DNA from: Paracoccaceae bacterium
GTDB lineage: Bacteria; Pseudomonadota; Alphaproteobacteria; Rhodobacterales; Rhodobacteraceae
Assembly: GCA_013214575.1 (NCBI GenBank)
Contig: JABSSD010000118.1
Coordinates: 1 to 64,000, forward strand
DNA: 64,000 nucleotides
Direction: 5' to 3'
Position 1 is the stretch's first letter; every line of letters starts with the position of its first letter. Positions 44,491 through 52,957 of this stretch are shown one piece after another. The notes below the pieces were generated by a model. It had not been told where the DNA came from. It did not search any database and saw only the letters and a program-made list of their open reading frames with translations. Both the position numbers and the translations under genes were made by a program.

Positions 44491-45464
44491 CTTGATCCGT
44501 CGCAACCCATGGCCATGGGCGTGATGCCAAGACGGGCGAACAATGCGCTGTCCTTGTCCTCTCCGGGATTGTCGGCGGTCAGCAGGGTATCACCGACAAA
44601 GATCGAATTGGCGCCGGCAAAGAAACACATCGCCTGCATCTCGTCGCTCATGTCGGTGCGGCCTGCGGACAGGCGCACATGGGTTTTGGGCATTAGGATA
44701 CGCGCCAGTGCCACGGTGCGGACAAATTCGATCGGGTCCAGCTTTTCCACATCCGCCAACGGGGTATCGGGGATCGGGATCAGCATGTTGACCGGCACCG
44801 AATCCGGGTGCTCCTCGAGCGTCGCAAGGGTCAGTATCATGTCGATGCGGTCCATCTGCTGCTCGCCCATGCCAACGATACCGCCGGCACAGACCTTGAT
44901 GCCCGCCTCGCGCACCCGGTTCAGAGTATTGATGCGGTCAGCAAAAGTGCGGGTGGTGATGATCTCGGAATAATACCGCTCAGAGGTGTCGATGTTGTGG
45001 TTGTAGTAGTCCAGACCGGAATCGCGCAGACGGAACACCTGTTCATCGTCCAGCATGCCCAGGGTCATGCAGGTTTCCATACCCAGATCCTTGACCCCCT
45101 TCACCATCGCCTCAAGTGCGACCATGTCGCGATCCTTGGGCGAGCGCCAGGCCGCGCCCATGCAATAGCGGGTGGCGCCGCCTTCCTTGGCCTTTTTCGC
45201 CTCGTGGATCACCTTGGCGACTTCGATCAGCTTGGAGGCCGACAGCTGCGCCCCATTGCGCGCCGACTGCGAGCAATAGGCACAATCTTCGGCGCAACCG
45301 CCGGTCTTGATGCTGAGGAGCTTGGATTTCTGCACCTGATTGGGGTCGAAATTCTGCCGGTGCACGGTCTGCGCCTGAAACAGCAGATCCATGAAGGGCA
45401 GATTGTAAATCGCTTCGGCTTGCTCACGCGTCCAGTCGTTGCGGATAGGGCTGGCGTCCAACAT
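44487..45464 (-). CDS. bioB: Biotin synthase
   Basis: A 325-aa radical-SAM enzyme inserting sulfur into dethiobiotin. The radical-SAM cysteines are C57, C61 and C64 ([13 protein letters not shown]); [25 protein letters not shown] and the late Arg in HVRLSAGR are present. ATG 45464 has AGGAG 7 nt upstream. First gene of bioBFDAGC, with two BioR-like boxes in front. Confidence 0.97.
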   Translation of the reverse strand: MLDASPIRNDWTREQAEAIYNLPFMDLLFQAQTVHRQNFDPNQVQKSKLLSIKTGGCAEDCAYCSQSARNGAQLSASKLIEVAKVIHEAKKAKEGGATRYCMGAAWRSPKDRDMVALEAMVKGVKDLGMETCMTLGMLDDEQVFRLRDSGLDYYNHNIDTSERYYSEIITTRTFADRINTLNRVREAGIKVCAGGIVGMGEQQMDRIDMILTLATLEEHPDSVPVNMLIPIPDTPLADVEKLDPIEFVRTVALARILMPKTHVRLSAGRTDMSDEMQAMCFFAGANSIFVGDTLLTADNPGEDKDSALFARLGITPMAMGCDGSR

Positions 45465-45483
45465 GGGATCTCCTACGAGGAAA

Positions 45484-45535
45484 TTATAGATAATTTTCAC
45501 GCCAGACCATCCCGGCACGCCTGATTAATAGATAA
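45484..45535. promoter_or_regulatory. bioR box: Two BioR-like operator boxes upstream of bioB
   Basis: TTATAGATAA (45484-45493) fits the alphaproteobacterial BioR motif TTATMTATAA except for one base. TAATAGATAA (45526-45535) differs from it by one further base. Both are followed by TTTTC, so each is part of a 15-bp direct repeat (centres 42 bp apart). The first box begins 20 bp before the bioB ATG. No bioR gene is in the window. Confidence 0.75.
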
Positions 45536-45658
45536 TTTTCATGGGGGGTTTCAAGCCCCCGTCGACAGCTTGCCGAGATTGGCCGCGATTCCGCCCAAGA
45601 TGACACCGGGATGAGGCGCCAGATTGTCCGGTTTGGCCACCGCCCACTCTGGCCTCTC

Positions 45659-45680
45659 TGCGCATCTGCGCATCTGCGCA
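45659..45680. repeat. Short 8-bp tandem repeat
   Basis: The unit TGCGCATC occurs about 2.75 times in the leader region before the pirin gene. Too short to say more. Confidence 0.7.
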
Positions 45681-45767
45681 CAGTCTTGGTGTCCAGATGC
45701 CAATTGCCCAGCGCCGCAGCAGGCTTATCTTGGCAGCACCCAACGAAAATGCCCCGGAGGCCCGCTG

Positions 45768-46679
45768 ATGTCGCTCAGACCCGTACTCGAAACCCGCAAT
45801 GCAGTGCCCACACTGGAGGGCGCCGGTGTCAAACTGCACCGCGCCTTTGGCTTTCAGGACCCCAGTGAGCTGGACCCGTTCCTGTTGTTCGATGATTTCC
45901 GCAACGAACGCCCCGAGGATTTCCAAAAGGGATTCCCCTGGCATCCCCATCGCGGCATTGAGACCATCACCTATGTGCTGTCCGGCTCCGTCGAGCACAA
46001 AGACTCGCTGGGCAATACCGGCACTTTGGCTGCGGGAGATGTGCAATGGATGACCGCCGGATCGGGGATCATGCATCAGGAAATGCCGCATGGGTCGGCC
46101 TCCGGACAGATGCATGGGTTTCAGCTCTGGGGCAATCTGCCCAGCGCCCAGAAGATGACCGCGCCGCGCTATCAGGATGTTGGCAGCCAGGACATTCCCG
46201 AGATCATCGACGACGACGGCACCCGGGTGCGGGTGATCGTGGGTGATTTCTGGGGCAAGCGCGGACCGGTGGACGGCATCGCCGCTGATCCACAGTATCT
46301 GGATATCTTTGTTCCAGCCGGGGTGAAGAAGACCTTCAAGATCGACACCTACCGCCGCGCCTTTGCCTATGTGTTTGAAGGGCAAGGTGCTTTTTGTGAT
46401 GCCTCTGCGCCGCAGGGGGTGCTGTTGGAAAAAGAGGTCGGCGGCGAAGAACTGCATATTCGCGATATGTCTGGGGACCGGACCCTGGTGCGGTTTGGCA
46501 GCGGCGATGAGATCACGGTGATGGCGGGCCCGGATGGGCTGCGGTTCCTGCTGATTTCGGGTGCCCCCATAGACGAGCCGGTGGCCTGGCACGGCCCCAT
46601 TGTGATGAACACCCAGGCGGAACTGCAACAGGCCTTTGCCGAGCTGCGCAACGGTCGCTTCATCCGCCCGGCGCATTAG
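45768..46679 (+). CDS. Pirin family protein
   Basis: A 303-aa bicupin. The N-terminal cupin carries the metal ligands in HPHRGIETITYVLSG, VQWMTAGSGIMHQEMP and GFQLWGNLP; the C-terminal cupin ends with FLLISGAPIDEPVAWHGPIVMN. Some bacterial pirins are quercetin dioxygenases and others act as protein partners; the role is not predictable. ATG 45768 has GGAGG 8 nt upstream. It is transcribed away from bioB and towards a TetR gene. Confidence 0.93.
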   Translation: MSLRPVLETRNAVPTLEGAGVKLHRAFGFQDPSELDPFLLFDDFRNERPEDFQKGFPWHPHRGIETITYVLSGSVEHKDSLGNTGTLAAGDVQWMTAGSGIMHQEMPHGSASGQMHGFQLWGNLPSAQKMTAPRYQDVGSQDIPEIIDDDGTRVRVIVGDFWGKRGPVDGIAADPQYLDIFVPAGVKKTFKIDTYRRAFAYVFEGQGAFCDASAPQGVLLEKEVGGEELHIRDMSGDRTLVRFGSGDEITVMAGPDGLRFLLISGAPIDEPVAWHGPIVMNTQAELQQAFAELRNGRFIRPAH

Positions 46680-46874
46680 GGTCCTGACCCTAAGCATGGG
46701 CTGCATGCATATTCCCGCCTCCGGCCCGGTCAGTATTGCCGCCACCCTGAAACAGACTGCCAAGGGGCTGGTGCCGGGGCCGTACCAGCCCTAAGGGGCG
46801 ATTCCTGCGGTCAAAACCCGACGAGGAGCCGACAGAGAGCCCGGCGAGCCCGGCCAGAATCACGTCACCACTGT

Positions 46875-46944
46875 CAGGTCACCATTGTCAGGTCACCATT
46901 GTCAGGCCACCATTGTCAGGCCACCATTGTCAGGCCACCATCGT
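46875..46944. repeat. 14-bp tandem repeat, five units, overlapping a tetR 3' end
   Basis: Units: CAGGTCACCATTGT twice, CAGGCCACCATTGT twice, CAGGCCACCATCGT once (46875-46944), preceded by a partial unit. The last unit encodes the final residues (TMVA) and part of the stop of the minus-strand tetR gene. A period of 14 is not a multiple of three. Confidence 0.95.
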
Positions 46945-47517
46945 CCGGCGCACCATCTCCCAATAGCTGGTTTCGACCTGATCCAGCGACAATCGCCCGC
47001 CAGCCCGATACCAGGTGTTGACGCCATTCAGCATCGCAATAACAGCCAGCGTCGCGATCTTGGTATCCGGCACCGCAAACACCCCCTCACAGACACCCTG
47101 TTTCAGCACCGTCTCGAGGGTGTTTTCATATTCGCGGCGCAGCGCCTCGATCACGGTGAAGTTTTCCGCCGAGAGATTGCGCAGCTCCATATAGGCAATA
47201 AAAACCGCATCCGGGTGCTCAATGTTGAAACGGATATGAAAGCGGGTAAAACTCTTGAGCTGCGACAGCGCGTCCCCGGCGGCAGGCTGATCCCGCCACG
47301 CGGTCAGCAGCTCGGTCATATGACGTTCCATCAGGCGAAACAGCAGGCTCTGCTTGTCAGGCGTGTAATTATACAGCGCCCCGGCCTGCACCCCGACCGC
47401 GCCGGCGATCTGGCGCATCGAAACAGCGGCAAAGCCGTGCTGCGCAAACAGCCGCAGCGCCGCATCCTGAATGCGTGGGCCGGTGATGCCGGAGTGAGAT
47501 CCCTGTGTGCGCGCCAT
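46930..47517 (-). CDS. TetR family transcriptional regulator
   Basis: A 195-aa regulator with HTH at about 15-60 (IQDAALRLFAQHGFAAVSMRQIAGAVGVQAGALYNYTPDKQSLLF). The C-terminal segment (FHIRFNIEHPDAVFIAYMELRNLSAENF, then VNTWYRAGGRLSLDQV) resembles TetR proteins linked to acyl-CoA metabolism. A palindrome 13 nt upstream of its start is the probable self-operator. Its stop lies in a 14-bp tandem repeat. The divergent neighbour is a small lipoprotein-like gene. Confidence 0.88.
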   Translation of the reverse strand: MARTQGSHSGITGPRIQDAALRLFAQHGFAAVSMRQIAGAVGVQAGALYNYTPDKQSLLFRLMERHMTELLTAWRDQPAAGDALSQLKSFTRFHIRFNIEHPDAVFIAYMELRNLSAENFTVIEALRREYENTLETVLKQGVCEGVFAVPDTKIATLAVIAMLNGVNTWYRAGGRLSLDQVETSYWEMVRRTMVA

Positions 47518-47529
47518 GTGGTCAGGCTA

Positions 47530-47547
47530 TCTGAACAGTTGTTCAGA
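47530..47547. promoter_or_regulatory. TetR-type operator
   Basis: TCTGAAC-AGTT-GTTCAGA: perfect 7-bp arms around a 4-nt centre, 13 bp upstream of the tetR start and 66 bp before the divergent lipoprotein gene. The GAAC-N4-GTTC core is common among TetR operators. Confidence 0.7.
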
Positions 47548-47612
47548 AAAAACCCCTGCTTGCGACTTTTCCCACAAACAGGCATCAAAGACATGGACAA
47601 AGGACCGCTGCC

Positions 47613-47873
47613 ATGACCCGCTCACTGACCCTGACAACCTGCGCCTGCATTCTCTTGCTGGCCTCCACAGCCTGCACCAGGGTGCCCGAGCTAGAGGATC
47701 AGCTGACGGTGGATTTGAAGTCTACCGATTATCCGGCGCTGATCCCGCTGGAACAGGCGGTCGCGCCCTTGCCGCTGCCCGACAGCCAAAGCACCGCGCT
47801 GGAACAGCAACTGCTTGCCCGCAGCGCCCGCTTGCAGCAGCGCGCCAGGGCTTTGAACTCCGCTTCAAACTGA
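47613..47873 (+). CDS. Small putative lipoprotein
   Basis: An 86-aa protein with a signal peptide ending in a Cys (ACILLLASTACTRVPELED); the lipobox is imperfect (Ser instead of Leu at -3). The mature part is polar, with a helical Gln/Arg-rich end (LEQQLLARSARLQQRARAL). No family recognised. It is divergent from tetR across the operator, so it may be that regulator's target. Confidence 0.65.
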   Translation: MTRSLTLTTCACILLLASTACTRVPELEDQLTVDLKSTDYPALIPLEQAVAPLPLPDSQSTALEQQLLARSARLQQRARALNSASN

Positions 47874-48305
47874 CCGGATACGGGATTGGGTCGCAATCCA
47901 CTGGTGGGTCATGCATGTCACCATTTTACTCACCTCGCCATATCGGACAAACAGCGCCGCAGCGGAGTGTGAGGCCGTCGCGAGCTTGGATCTGCCAGTC
48001 GACATCAGTGAGACCACATGGATTGGGGCTGCAAACAGGCCCCAAACGGGCTACTCCCGCCCGTCGTCAGGCATCTATGATACCCTCCTCCCGTTGGGCG
48101 TGGCGCCGCGAAGCGGCGCCACGCCCAAACCAGCCTGTTGTATCGGCCTTGCCGATGGAGCAGGCAGGTTTGGGAGATCCCCGTTCCCCGTAAATGCAAA
48201 TGCGGGGGTCGGACTATCGATTCCCCGCTTAGACCGTCCCCCGTTGCGCCCTTGAGCAGAGCCGGCTAATGCGAGGGTCAGATAGAAAACAAGGGATCAC
48301 CAGCT
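47874..48305. other. 432-bp intergenic region upstream of hom
   Basis: It contains the long hairpin at 48094-48128 and a second GC-rich imperfect one around 48180-48212. A 114-codon frame crosses it (47911-48255), but it has no ribosome site and its composition follows the hairpins; I do not call it. The hom promoter should lie near 48240-48300. Confidence 0.5.
48094..48128. repeat. Perfect 16-bp hairpin with GAA loop
   Basis: TTGGGCGTGGCGCCGC (48094-48109), loop GAA, GCGGCGCCACGCCCAA (48113-48128). No T-run follows. It is similar in architecture (16-bp perfect stem, tiny loop) to the hairpin at 9715-9747 but different in sequence. Confidence 0.85.
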
Positions 48306-49592
48306 ATGACAACGCCGCTTCGTCTTGGGATTGCAGGTTTGGGCACCGTCGGCATGGGCGTGGTGAAAATCATCCGCCGTCAGGCCGCTCTGCTGGAGGC
48401 CCGCACCGGTCGCCCAATTGTCATCACCGCCGTCTCGGCCCGTGATGCCAGCAAGGACCGCGGCATTTCCCTGAGCAGCTATGCCTGGGAGAGCGACCCG
48501 GTGGCGCTGGCGCGGCGCGACGATGTCGATGTCTTTGTCGAATTGATGGGCGGCCATGAGGGCGCCGCCAAGGCCGCAACCGAGGCCGCCCTGGCGGCTG
48601 GAAAGGACGTGGTCACCGCCAACAAGGCCCTGCTGGCGATTCACGGCCAGGCGCTGGCGGAACAAGCCGAAGCAAAAGGCCAGGTGATCCGCTTTGAAGC
48701 GGCGGTTGCCGGTGGTATCCCGGTGATCAAAACACTGACCGAAGGTCTGGCCGGCAATCAGATCACCCGCATCATGGGGGTGATGAACGGCACCTGCAAT
48801 TACATCCTGACCCAGATGCAGGCCACCGGTCAGGGCTATAACGCGCTGTTCGAGGAATGCGGCAAGCTGGGCTACCTGGAAGCCGATCCCAATCTGGATG
48901 TGGGCGGCATTGACGCCGGTCACAAGCTGGCCCTGCTGGCGGCCATTGCCTTTGGCACCAAGCCCGATTTTGCCAATGTGCAGCTGGAGGGCATCCAGCG
49001 TATCACCTTGGAAGACATCCACCAGGCCGCCGACATGGGCTTCCGCATCAAACTGCTGGGGGTGGCGCAACGCACGGCCCGCGGGCTGGAACAGCGCATG
49101 TCCCCCTGTCTGGTTCCCGCCAGCTCGCCTCTGGGCCAGCTGGAAGGCGGCACCAATATGGTGGTGATCGAGGGCGACGCGGTTGAGCAGATCGTGCTGC
49201 GCGGCCCCGGAGCAGGCGAAGGCCCCACCGCCAGTGCGGTGCTGGGCGATATTTGCGATCTGGCGCGCGGTTTTCGGATTGCCACCTTTGGCCAGCCCGC
49301 AACCAGCCTGCAGGATGTCCCGGCCGCCCAAACCGGCCTGCCCGCCCCCTATTACCTGCGCCTGTCCCTGCAGGACAAACCCGGCGCATTGGCCAAGGTC
49401 GCCGCAGCGCTTGGGGATGCAGCCGTGTCCATTGACCGGATGCGCCAATACGGACATTCTGAGCCCACAGCGCCGGTGCTGATTGTCACCCACAAATGCA
49501 CCCGCGCCACACTGGACGTGGCCCTGGAAGCGCTGGCGGCCAGCGATGTGGTGGATGGCACCCCGGTTGCCCTGCGCATCGAAGAGCTCTGA
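48306..49592 (+). CDS. hom: Homoserine dehydrogenase
   Basis: A 428-aa enzyme of the aspartate pathway that reduces aspartate semialdehyde to homoserine, feeding threonine and methionine. The NAD(P) site is GIAGLGTVGMGVV (8-20), the active-site region NGTCNYILTQM and GYLEADPNLDVGGIDAGHKLALLA, and a C-terminal ACT domain (about 350-428; YYLRLSLQDKPGALAKVAAAL) for feedback inhibition by threonine. It is monofunctional, not fused to aspartokinase. Confidence 0.96.
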   Translation: MTTPLRLGIAGLGTVGMGVVKIIRRQAALLEARTGRPIVITAVSARDASKDRGISLSSYAWESDPVALARRDDVDVFVELMGGHEGAAKAATEAALAAGKDVVTANKALLAIHGQALAEQAEAKGQVIRFEAAVAGGIPVIKTLTEGLAGNQITRIMGVMNGTCNYILTQMQATGQGYNALFEECGKLGYLEADPNLDVGGIDAGHKLALLAAIAFGTKPDFANVQLEGIQRITLEDIHQAADMGFRIKLLGVAQRTARGLEQRMSPCLVPASSPLGQLEGGTNMVVIEGDAVEQIVLRGPGAGEGPTASAVLGDICDLARGFRIATFGQPATSLQDVPAAQTGLPAPYYLRLSLQDKPGALAKVAAALGDAAVSIDRMRQYGHSEPTAPVLIVTHKCTRATLDVALEALAASDVVDGTPVALRIEEL

Positions 49593-49640
49593 TCGCCGCC
49601 GCAACCGGCACCAACACCGGCGGGAAAACGAAAATTACCG

Positions 49641-49667
49641 ACAGTGGCAGCCGCAAGCTGCCGCTGT
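49641..49667. repeat. Hairpin between hom and glpX
   Basis: ACAGTGGCAGC (49641-49651) pairs with GCTGCCGCTGT (49657-49667) with one G-T pair and loop CGCAA. No T-run follows; it could be an mRNA-stability or partial-termination element. Confidence 0.6.
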
Positions 49668-49749
49668 GACCGCTAACGGCCCTTGCCCGCCCTGCCCTGC
49701 GCAGGGTATGCGACGGGAAACCCGCTCTGATTGACACAGGATATTTAGC

Positions 49750-50721
49750 ATGACCTCATCCCCCTCTGACGCTGCTTATAATGATCGTATGTTGTCGCTG
49801 GGCCTGGCCCGCGTTGCGGAGCAGGCCGCACTGGCCTCGGCCTCGCTGGTTGGACGTGGCGACGAGAAAGCCGCCGACCAGGCTGCCGTCAACGCCATGC
49901 GCGAACAGTTGAACCTGCTGGATATCGCCGGCGTTGTCGTCATCGGTGAAGGCGAGCGCGACGAAGCGCCAATGCTGTTCATCGGCGAAAAAGTTGGCAC
50001 CGGCAATGGTCCCGGCGTTGATATCGCGCTGGATCCGCTGGAAGGCACCACGCTGACCGCCAAGGATATGCCCAACGCACTGACGGTGATTGCCATGGGC
50101 CCTCGCGGATCCATGCTGCATGCACCGGATGTCTATATGGAGAAGCTGGCAGTGGGTCCCGGCCTGCCGGAGGGTGTTGTCACTCTGGATATGAGCCCTG
50201 CCGAGCGGGTGTCTGCGCTGGCAGCGGCCAAGGGCTGTGCCGCCACCGACATCACGGTCTGCATTCTGGAGCGCCCGCGTCACGAGGCGATGATCGCCGA
50301 GGTGCGCGGCACCGGCGCGGCAATCCGCCTGATCACCGATGGCGATGTGGCCGGGGTGATGCATTGTGCCGAAAGCGAAATCACCGGCATCGACATGTAT
50401 ATGGGCGACGGTGGCGCCCCAGAGGGCGTGCTGGCTGCGGCGGCGTTGAAATGCATGGGCGGACAGATCTATGGCCGTTTGCTGTTCCGCAATGATGACG
50501 AACGCGGCCGCGCTGCCAAGGCCGGCATCACCGACCTGAACCGGATCTATTCGCGCGATGACATGGTCACCAAAGACGTGATCTTTGCCGCCACTGGCGT
50601 CACCGGCGGCACTCTGCTGCCCGCCATCAAGCGCTCCCCCGGCTGGGTCGAGACCACCACCCTGCTGATGCGGTCGAAATCCGGTTCAGTGCGGCGGATG
50701 TCTTATCGCACCCCGGTGTGA
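49750..50721 (+). CDS. glpX: Class II fructose-1,6-bisphosphatase
   Basis: A 323-aa GlpX-type phosphatase for gluconeogenesis, acting on the same carbon flow as the pyruvate carboxylase encoded at 4600. Features: AALASASLVGRGDEKAADQAAV, GEGERDEAPMLFIGE, the metal-binding DIALDPLEGTTLTA, MGDGGAPEGVLAAAALKC and FAATGVTGGTLL. Neighbours hom and recJ follow the usual Rhodobacterales order. Confidence 0.96.
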   Translation: MTSSPSDAAYNDRMLSLGLARVAEQAALASASLVGRGDEKAADQAAVNAMREQLNLLDIAGVVVIGEGERDEAPMLFIGEKVGTGNGPGVDIALDPLEGTTLTAKDMPNALTVIAMGPRGSMLHAPDVYMEKLAVGPGLPEGVVTLDMSPAERVSALAAAKGCAATDITVCILERPRHEAMIAEVRGTGAAIRLITDGDVAGVMHCAESEITGIDMYMGDGGAPEGVLAAAALKCMGGQIYGRLLFRNDDERGRAAKAGITDLNRIYSRDDMVTKDVIFAATGVTGGTLLPAIKRSPGWVETTTLLMRSKSGSVRRMSYRTPV

Positions 50722-50789
50722 TCATTCATGGGGCCTGCGCTTTGCGGTCGCTGTCGGATGCCTCCGGCGGAGGTATTTTAAACAAGAAG

Positions 50790-50821
50790 AAAGGCCGGAC
50801 CTGCGCAGGGTTCGGCCTTTT
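50790..50821 (+). terminator. Terminator of the hom-glpX unit
   Basis: AAAGGCCG (50790-50797) pairs with CGGCCTTTT (50813-50821), with an inner palindrome CCTGCGCAGG. The stem runs into TTTT. It lies 69 nt after glpX. Confidence 0.72.
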
Positions 50822-50846
50822 GGCATATTAACTGGAGGATTGCGCT

Positions 50847-52589
50847 GTGGCGTTTTTGAATGTTGAGCAATCGCTGACGGGGCGCAGCTGGCAGGGGCCG
50901 GGCCTTGAACTGGAGCGCGCCGCCGAGATGATGGCGCAGCAGAGCGAGATCCCGGCGCCGGTCTGTCAGGTGCTGGCACGGCGCGGGGTGCCGCTGCATG
51001 AGGCGAAAGGGTTTTTGACGCCACAACTGAAGGATCTGCTGCCCGATCCGCGCCGCCTGAAAGATATGGAGGTGGCAGCACAGCGGTTCCTGCTGGCGGT
51101 GCAGCACCGCCAGCGCATTGCTGTGTTTGCCGATTATGACGTCGATGGCGGTGGCTCGGCGGCGCTGCTGCTGGTCTGGTTGCGGCAGATGGGACTGGGG
51201 GCGACACTTTACGTGCCGGACCGGATCGACGAGGGCTATGGCCCCAATGACGCGGCGATGGCGGCCCTGGCGCGCGATCATGATCTGATTATCTGTGTCG
51301 ATTGCGGCACCCTGAGCCATGGCCCGATTGCGGCAGCCAAGGGCGCCGATGTGGTGGTACTGGACCACCACCTGGGTGGCGAGACCCTGCCTGACTGCGT
51401 TGCGGTGGTGAACCCGAACCGGCAGGATGAAGATGGCGAGCTGGGCTATTTCTGTGCCGCTGGCGTGGTGTTTTTGATGCTGGTTGAAGCGCGGCGTCAA
51501 TTGCGCGAGGGCGGCCACGGCACTGGCCCTGACCTGATGGCGCTGCTGGATCTGGTGGCGCTGGCAACGGTGGCCGATGTGGCGCCGCTGATTGGTGCCA
51601 ATCGGGCCCTGGTGCGCCAGGGGCTGAAGGTGATGGCCGCACGGCAACGCCCCGGCCTGGTGGCGCTGGCGGATGTCTCGCGGATGGATTCGGCGCCCTC
51701 GACCTATAGTCTGGGGTTCATGCTGGGGCCGCGGGTCAATGCCGGTGGCCGGATTGGCAAGGCCGATCTGGGTGCGCGGCTGCTGTCCACCGACGACCCC
51801 CATGAAGCGGCCTCCATTGCGGAACGGCTGGACCAGTTGAACAGCGAGCGGCGCGAGATTGAAAATGCGGTGCGGGCGGCGGCGATGGAACAGGCTGAGG
51901 CGCGCGGCTTTGATGCGCCACTGGTCTGGGCCGCGGGAGAAGGCTGGCATCCTGGTGTGGTGGGCATTGTGGCGGCGCGGCTGAAGGAGGCCTCTGGGCG
52001 ACCGGCAGTGGTGATCGGGCTGGACGGCGATGAGGGCAAAGGCTCGGGCCGCTCGGTCAGCGGCATCGATCTGGGCGCGGCGATCCAGCGGCTGGCCAGC
52101 GACGGCTTGCTGATCAAGGGCGGTGGCCACAAGATGGCAGCCGGGCTGAGTGTAAAGCGCGACCAGCTGGAACCGGCAATGGCCCGGCTGTCGGAACTGC
52201 TGGAAAAACAAGGTGCCGGAGACCTGGGTCCTGCGGATCTGAAGCTGGACGGCGTGTTGATGCCCGGGGCCGCGACGGTGGAGATGATCGAACAGATCGA
52301 ACAGGCCGGACCGTTTGGGGCGGGCGCCCCTGCCCCGCGCTATGCCTTTCCCGATCTGCAGATACGGTTTGCCAAACGGGTTGGCGAAACCCATTTGAAA
52401 CTGTCGCTGAGCGATGGCACGGGCGGCGGTATTGACGCGATTTGTTTTGGGGCCTTTGACACCCCGATGGGGCAGCGTTTGCTGGATCATGGCGGCGCCC
52501 GGTTCCATTTTGCCGGACGCTTGGAGATCAACCTGTGGCGCGGACGGCAAAGCCCCCAGTTGCGTCTGGAAGACGCCGCACCGGCCTAA
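50847..52589 (+). CDS. recJ: Single-stranded-DNA-specific exonuclease RecJ
   Basis: A 580-aa 5'-3' exonuclease of recombination and repair. DHH-family motifs: AVFADYDVDGGGSAALLL (I), IICVDCGTLS (II), VVVLDHHLGGE (III), LVALATVADVAPL (IV), and the DHHA1 GGGHKMAAGL; an OB-fold region ends the protein. Translation starts at GTG 50847 with GGAGG 7 nt upstream. In motif I DYDVDG the usual next residue, Ile/Thr, is Gly, a mild variation. Confidence 0.94.
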   Translation: MAFLNVEQSLTGRSWQGPGLELERAAEMMAQQSEIPAPVCQVLARRGVPLHEAKGFLTPQLKDLLPDPRRLKDMEVAAQRFLLAVQHRQRIAVFADYDVDGGGSAALLLVWLRQMGLGATLYVPDRIDEGYGPNDAAMAALARDHDLIICVDCGTLSHGPIAAAKGADVVVLDHHLGGETLPDCVAVVNPNRQDEDGELGYFCAAGVVFLMLVEARRQLREGGHGTGPDLMALLDLVALATVADVAPLIGANRALVRQGLKVMAARQRPGLVALADVSRMDSAPSTYSLGFMLGPRVNAGGRIGKADLGARLLSTDDPHEAASIAERLDQLNSERREIENAVRAAAMEQAEARGFDAPLVWAAGEGWHPGVVGIVAARLKEASGRPAVVIGLDGDEGKGSGRSVSGIDLGAAIQRLASDGLLIKGGGHKMAAGLSVKRDQLEPAMARLSELLEKQGAGDLGPADLKLDGVLMPGAATVEMIEQIEQAGPFGAGAPAPRYAFPDLQIRFAKRVGETHLKLSLSDGTGGGIDAICFGAFDTPMGQRLLDHGGARFHFAGRLEINLWRGRQSPQLRLEDAAPA

Positions 52590-52645
52590 CATAAACGCCG
52601 CCGGACACCGGTGTAAAAAAAACGCAACGCAGGGCATTTTTTCTC

Positions 52646-52674
52646 TTGCGATGTGCAGCGGGAATTACTACTAC
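52646..52674 (+). promoter_or_regulatory. Promoter of tRNA-Glu
   Basis: A -35 TTGCGA (52646-52651), a 17-nt spacer and a -10 TACTAC (52669-52674), 15 nt before the tRNA. The -35 resembles that of the tRNA-Gly genes. Confidence 0.58.
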
Positions 52675-52689
52675 CCGCTGACACCAAGT

Positions 52690-52764
52690 GGCCCGTTCGT
52701 CTATCGGTTAGGACGCCAGGTTTTCAACCTGGAAAGACGAGTTCGATTCTCGTACGGGCTGCCA
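52690..52764 (+). tRNA. tRNA-Glu (anticodon TTC)
   Basis: The 75-nt cloverleaf has acceptor GGCCCGT/ACGGGCT, anticodon stem CCAGG/CCTGG with loop TTTTCAA (anticodon TTC), T arm ACGAG TTCGATT CTCGT, and GCCA end. It is single-copy in this window. Confidence 0.97.
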
Positions 52765-52957
52765 CTTCCCCGCCAAAATGACAGAGCCAACCTAGCCTGC
52801 AGAGCTGGGCGCAGAATCATCGATTGGCCCGATATCCATCCCAGTATCCATCGCGGCGTCGCTGGCTTGCAGCTCTCTCATCCTGGCATTCCTGTTTGGT
52901 GATCGGACCTGTGCTAAGGGCGCCTGCTAGCGGCAGGGGCGCGGGGCGGCATCGGCT

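Noticed and set aside
45525-46763. A 412-codon frame antisense to pirin.
   Set aside because: Pirin on the other strand has full cupin motifs and a good ribosome site; the long antisense frame is a by-product of GC-rich codon use.
46696-46794. A 32-codon plus-strand frame after pirin with plausible residue composition.
   Set aside because: No ribosome site and no recognised family; could be a gene remnant, but the sequence does not support a call.
46864-46944. The 14-bp repeats considered as a CRISPR array.
   Set aside because: The units are directly adjacent without spacers and far shorter than CRISPR repeats; no cas genes.
47911-48255. A 114-codon frame between the lipoprotein gene and hom.
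   Set aside because: It passes through a perfect 16-bp hairpin, lacks a ribosome site and has no family sequence.
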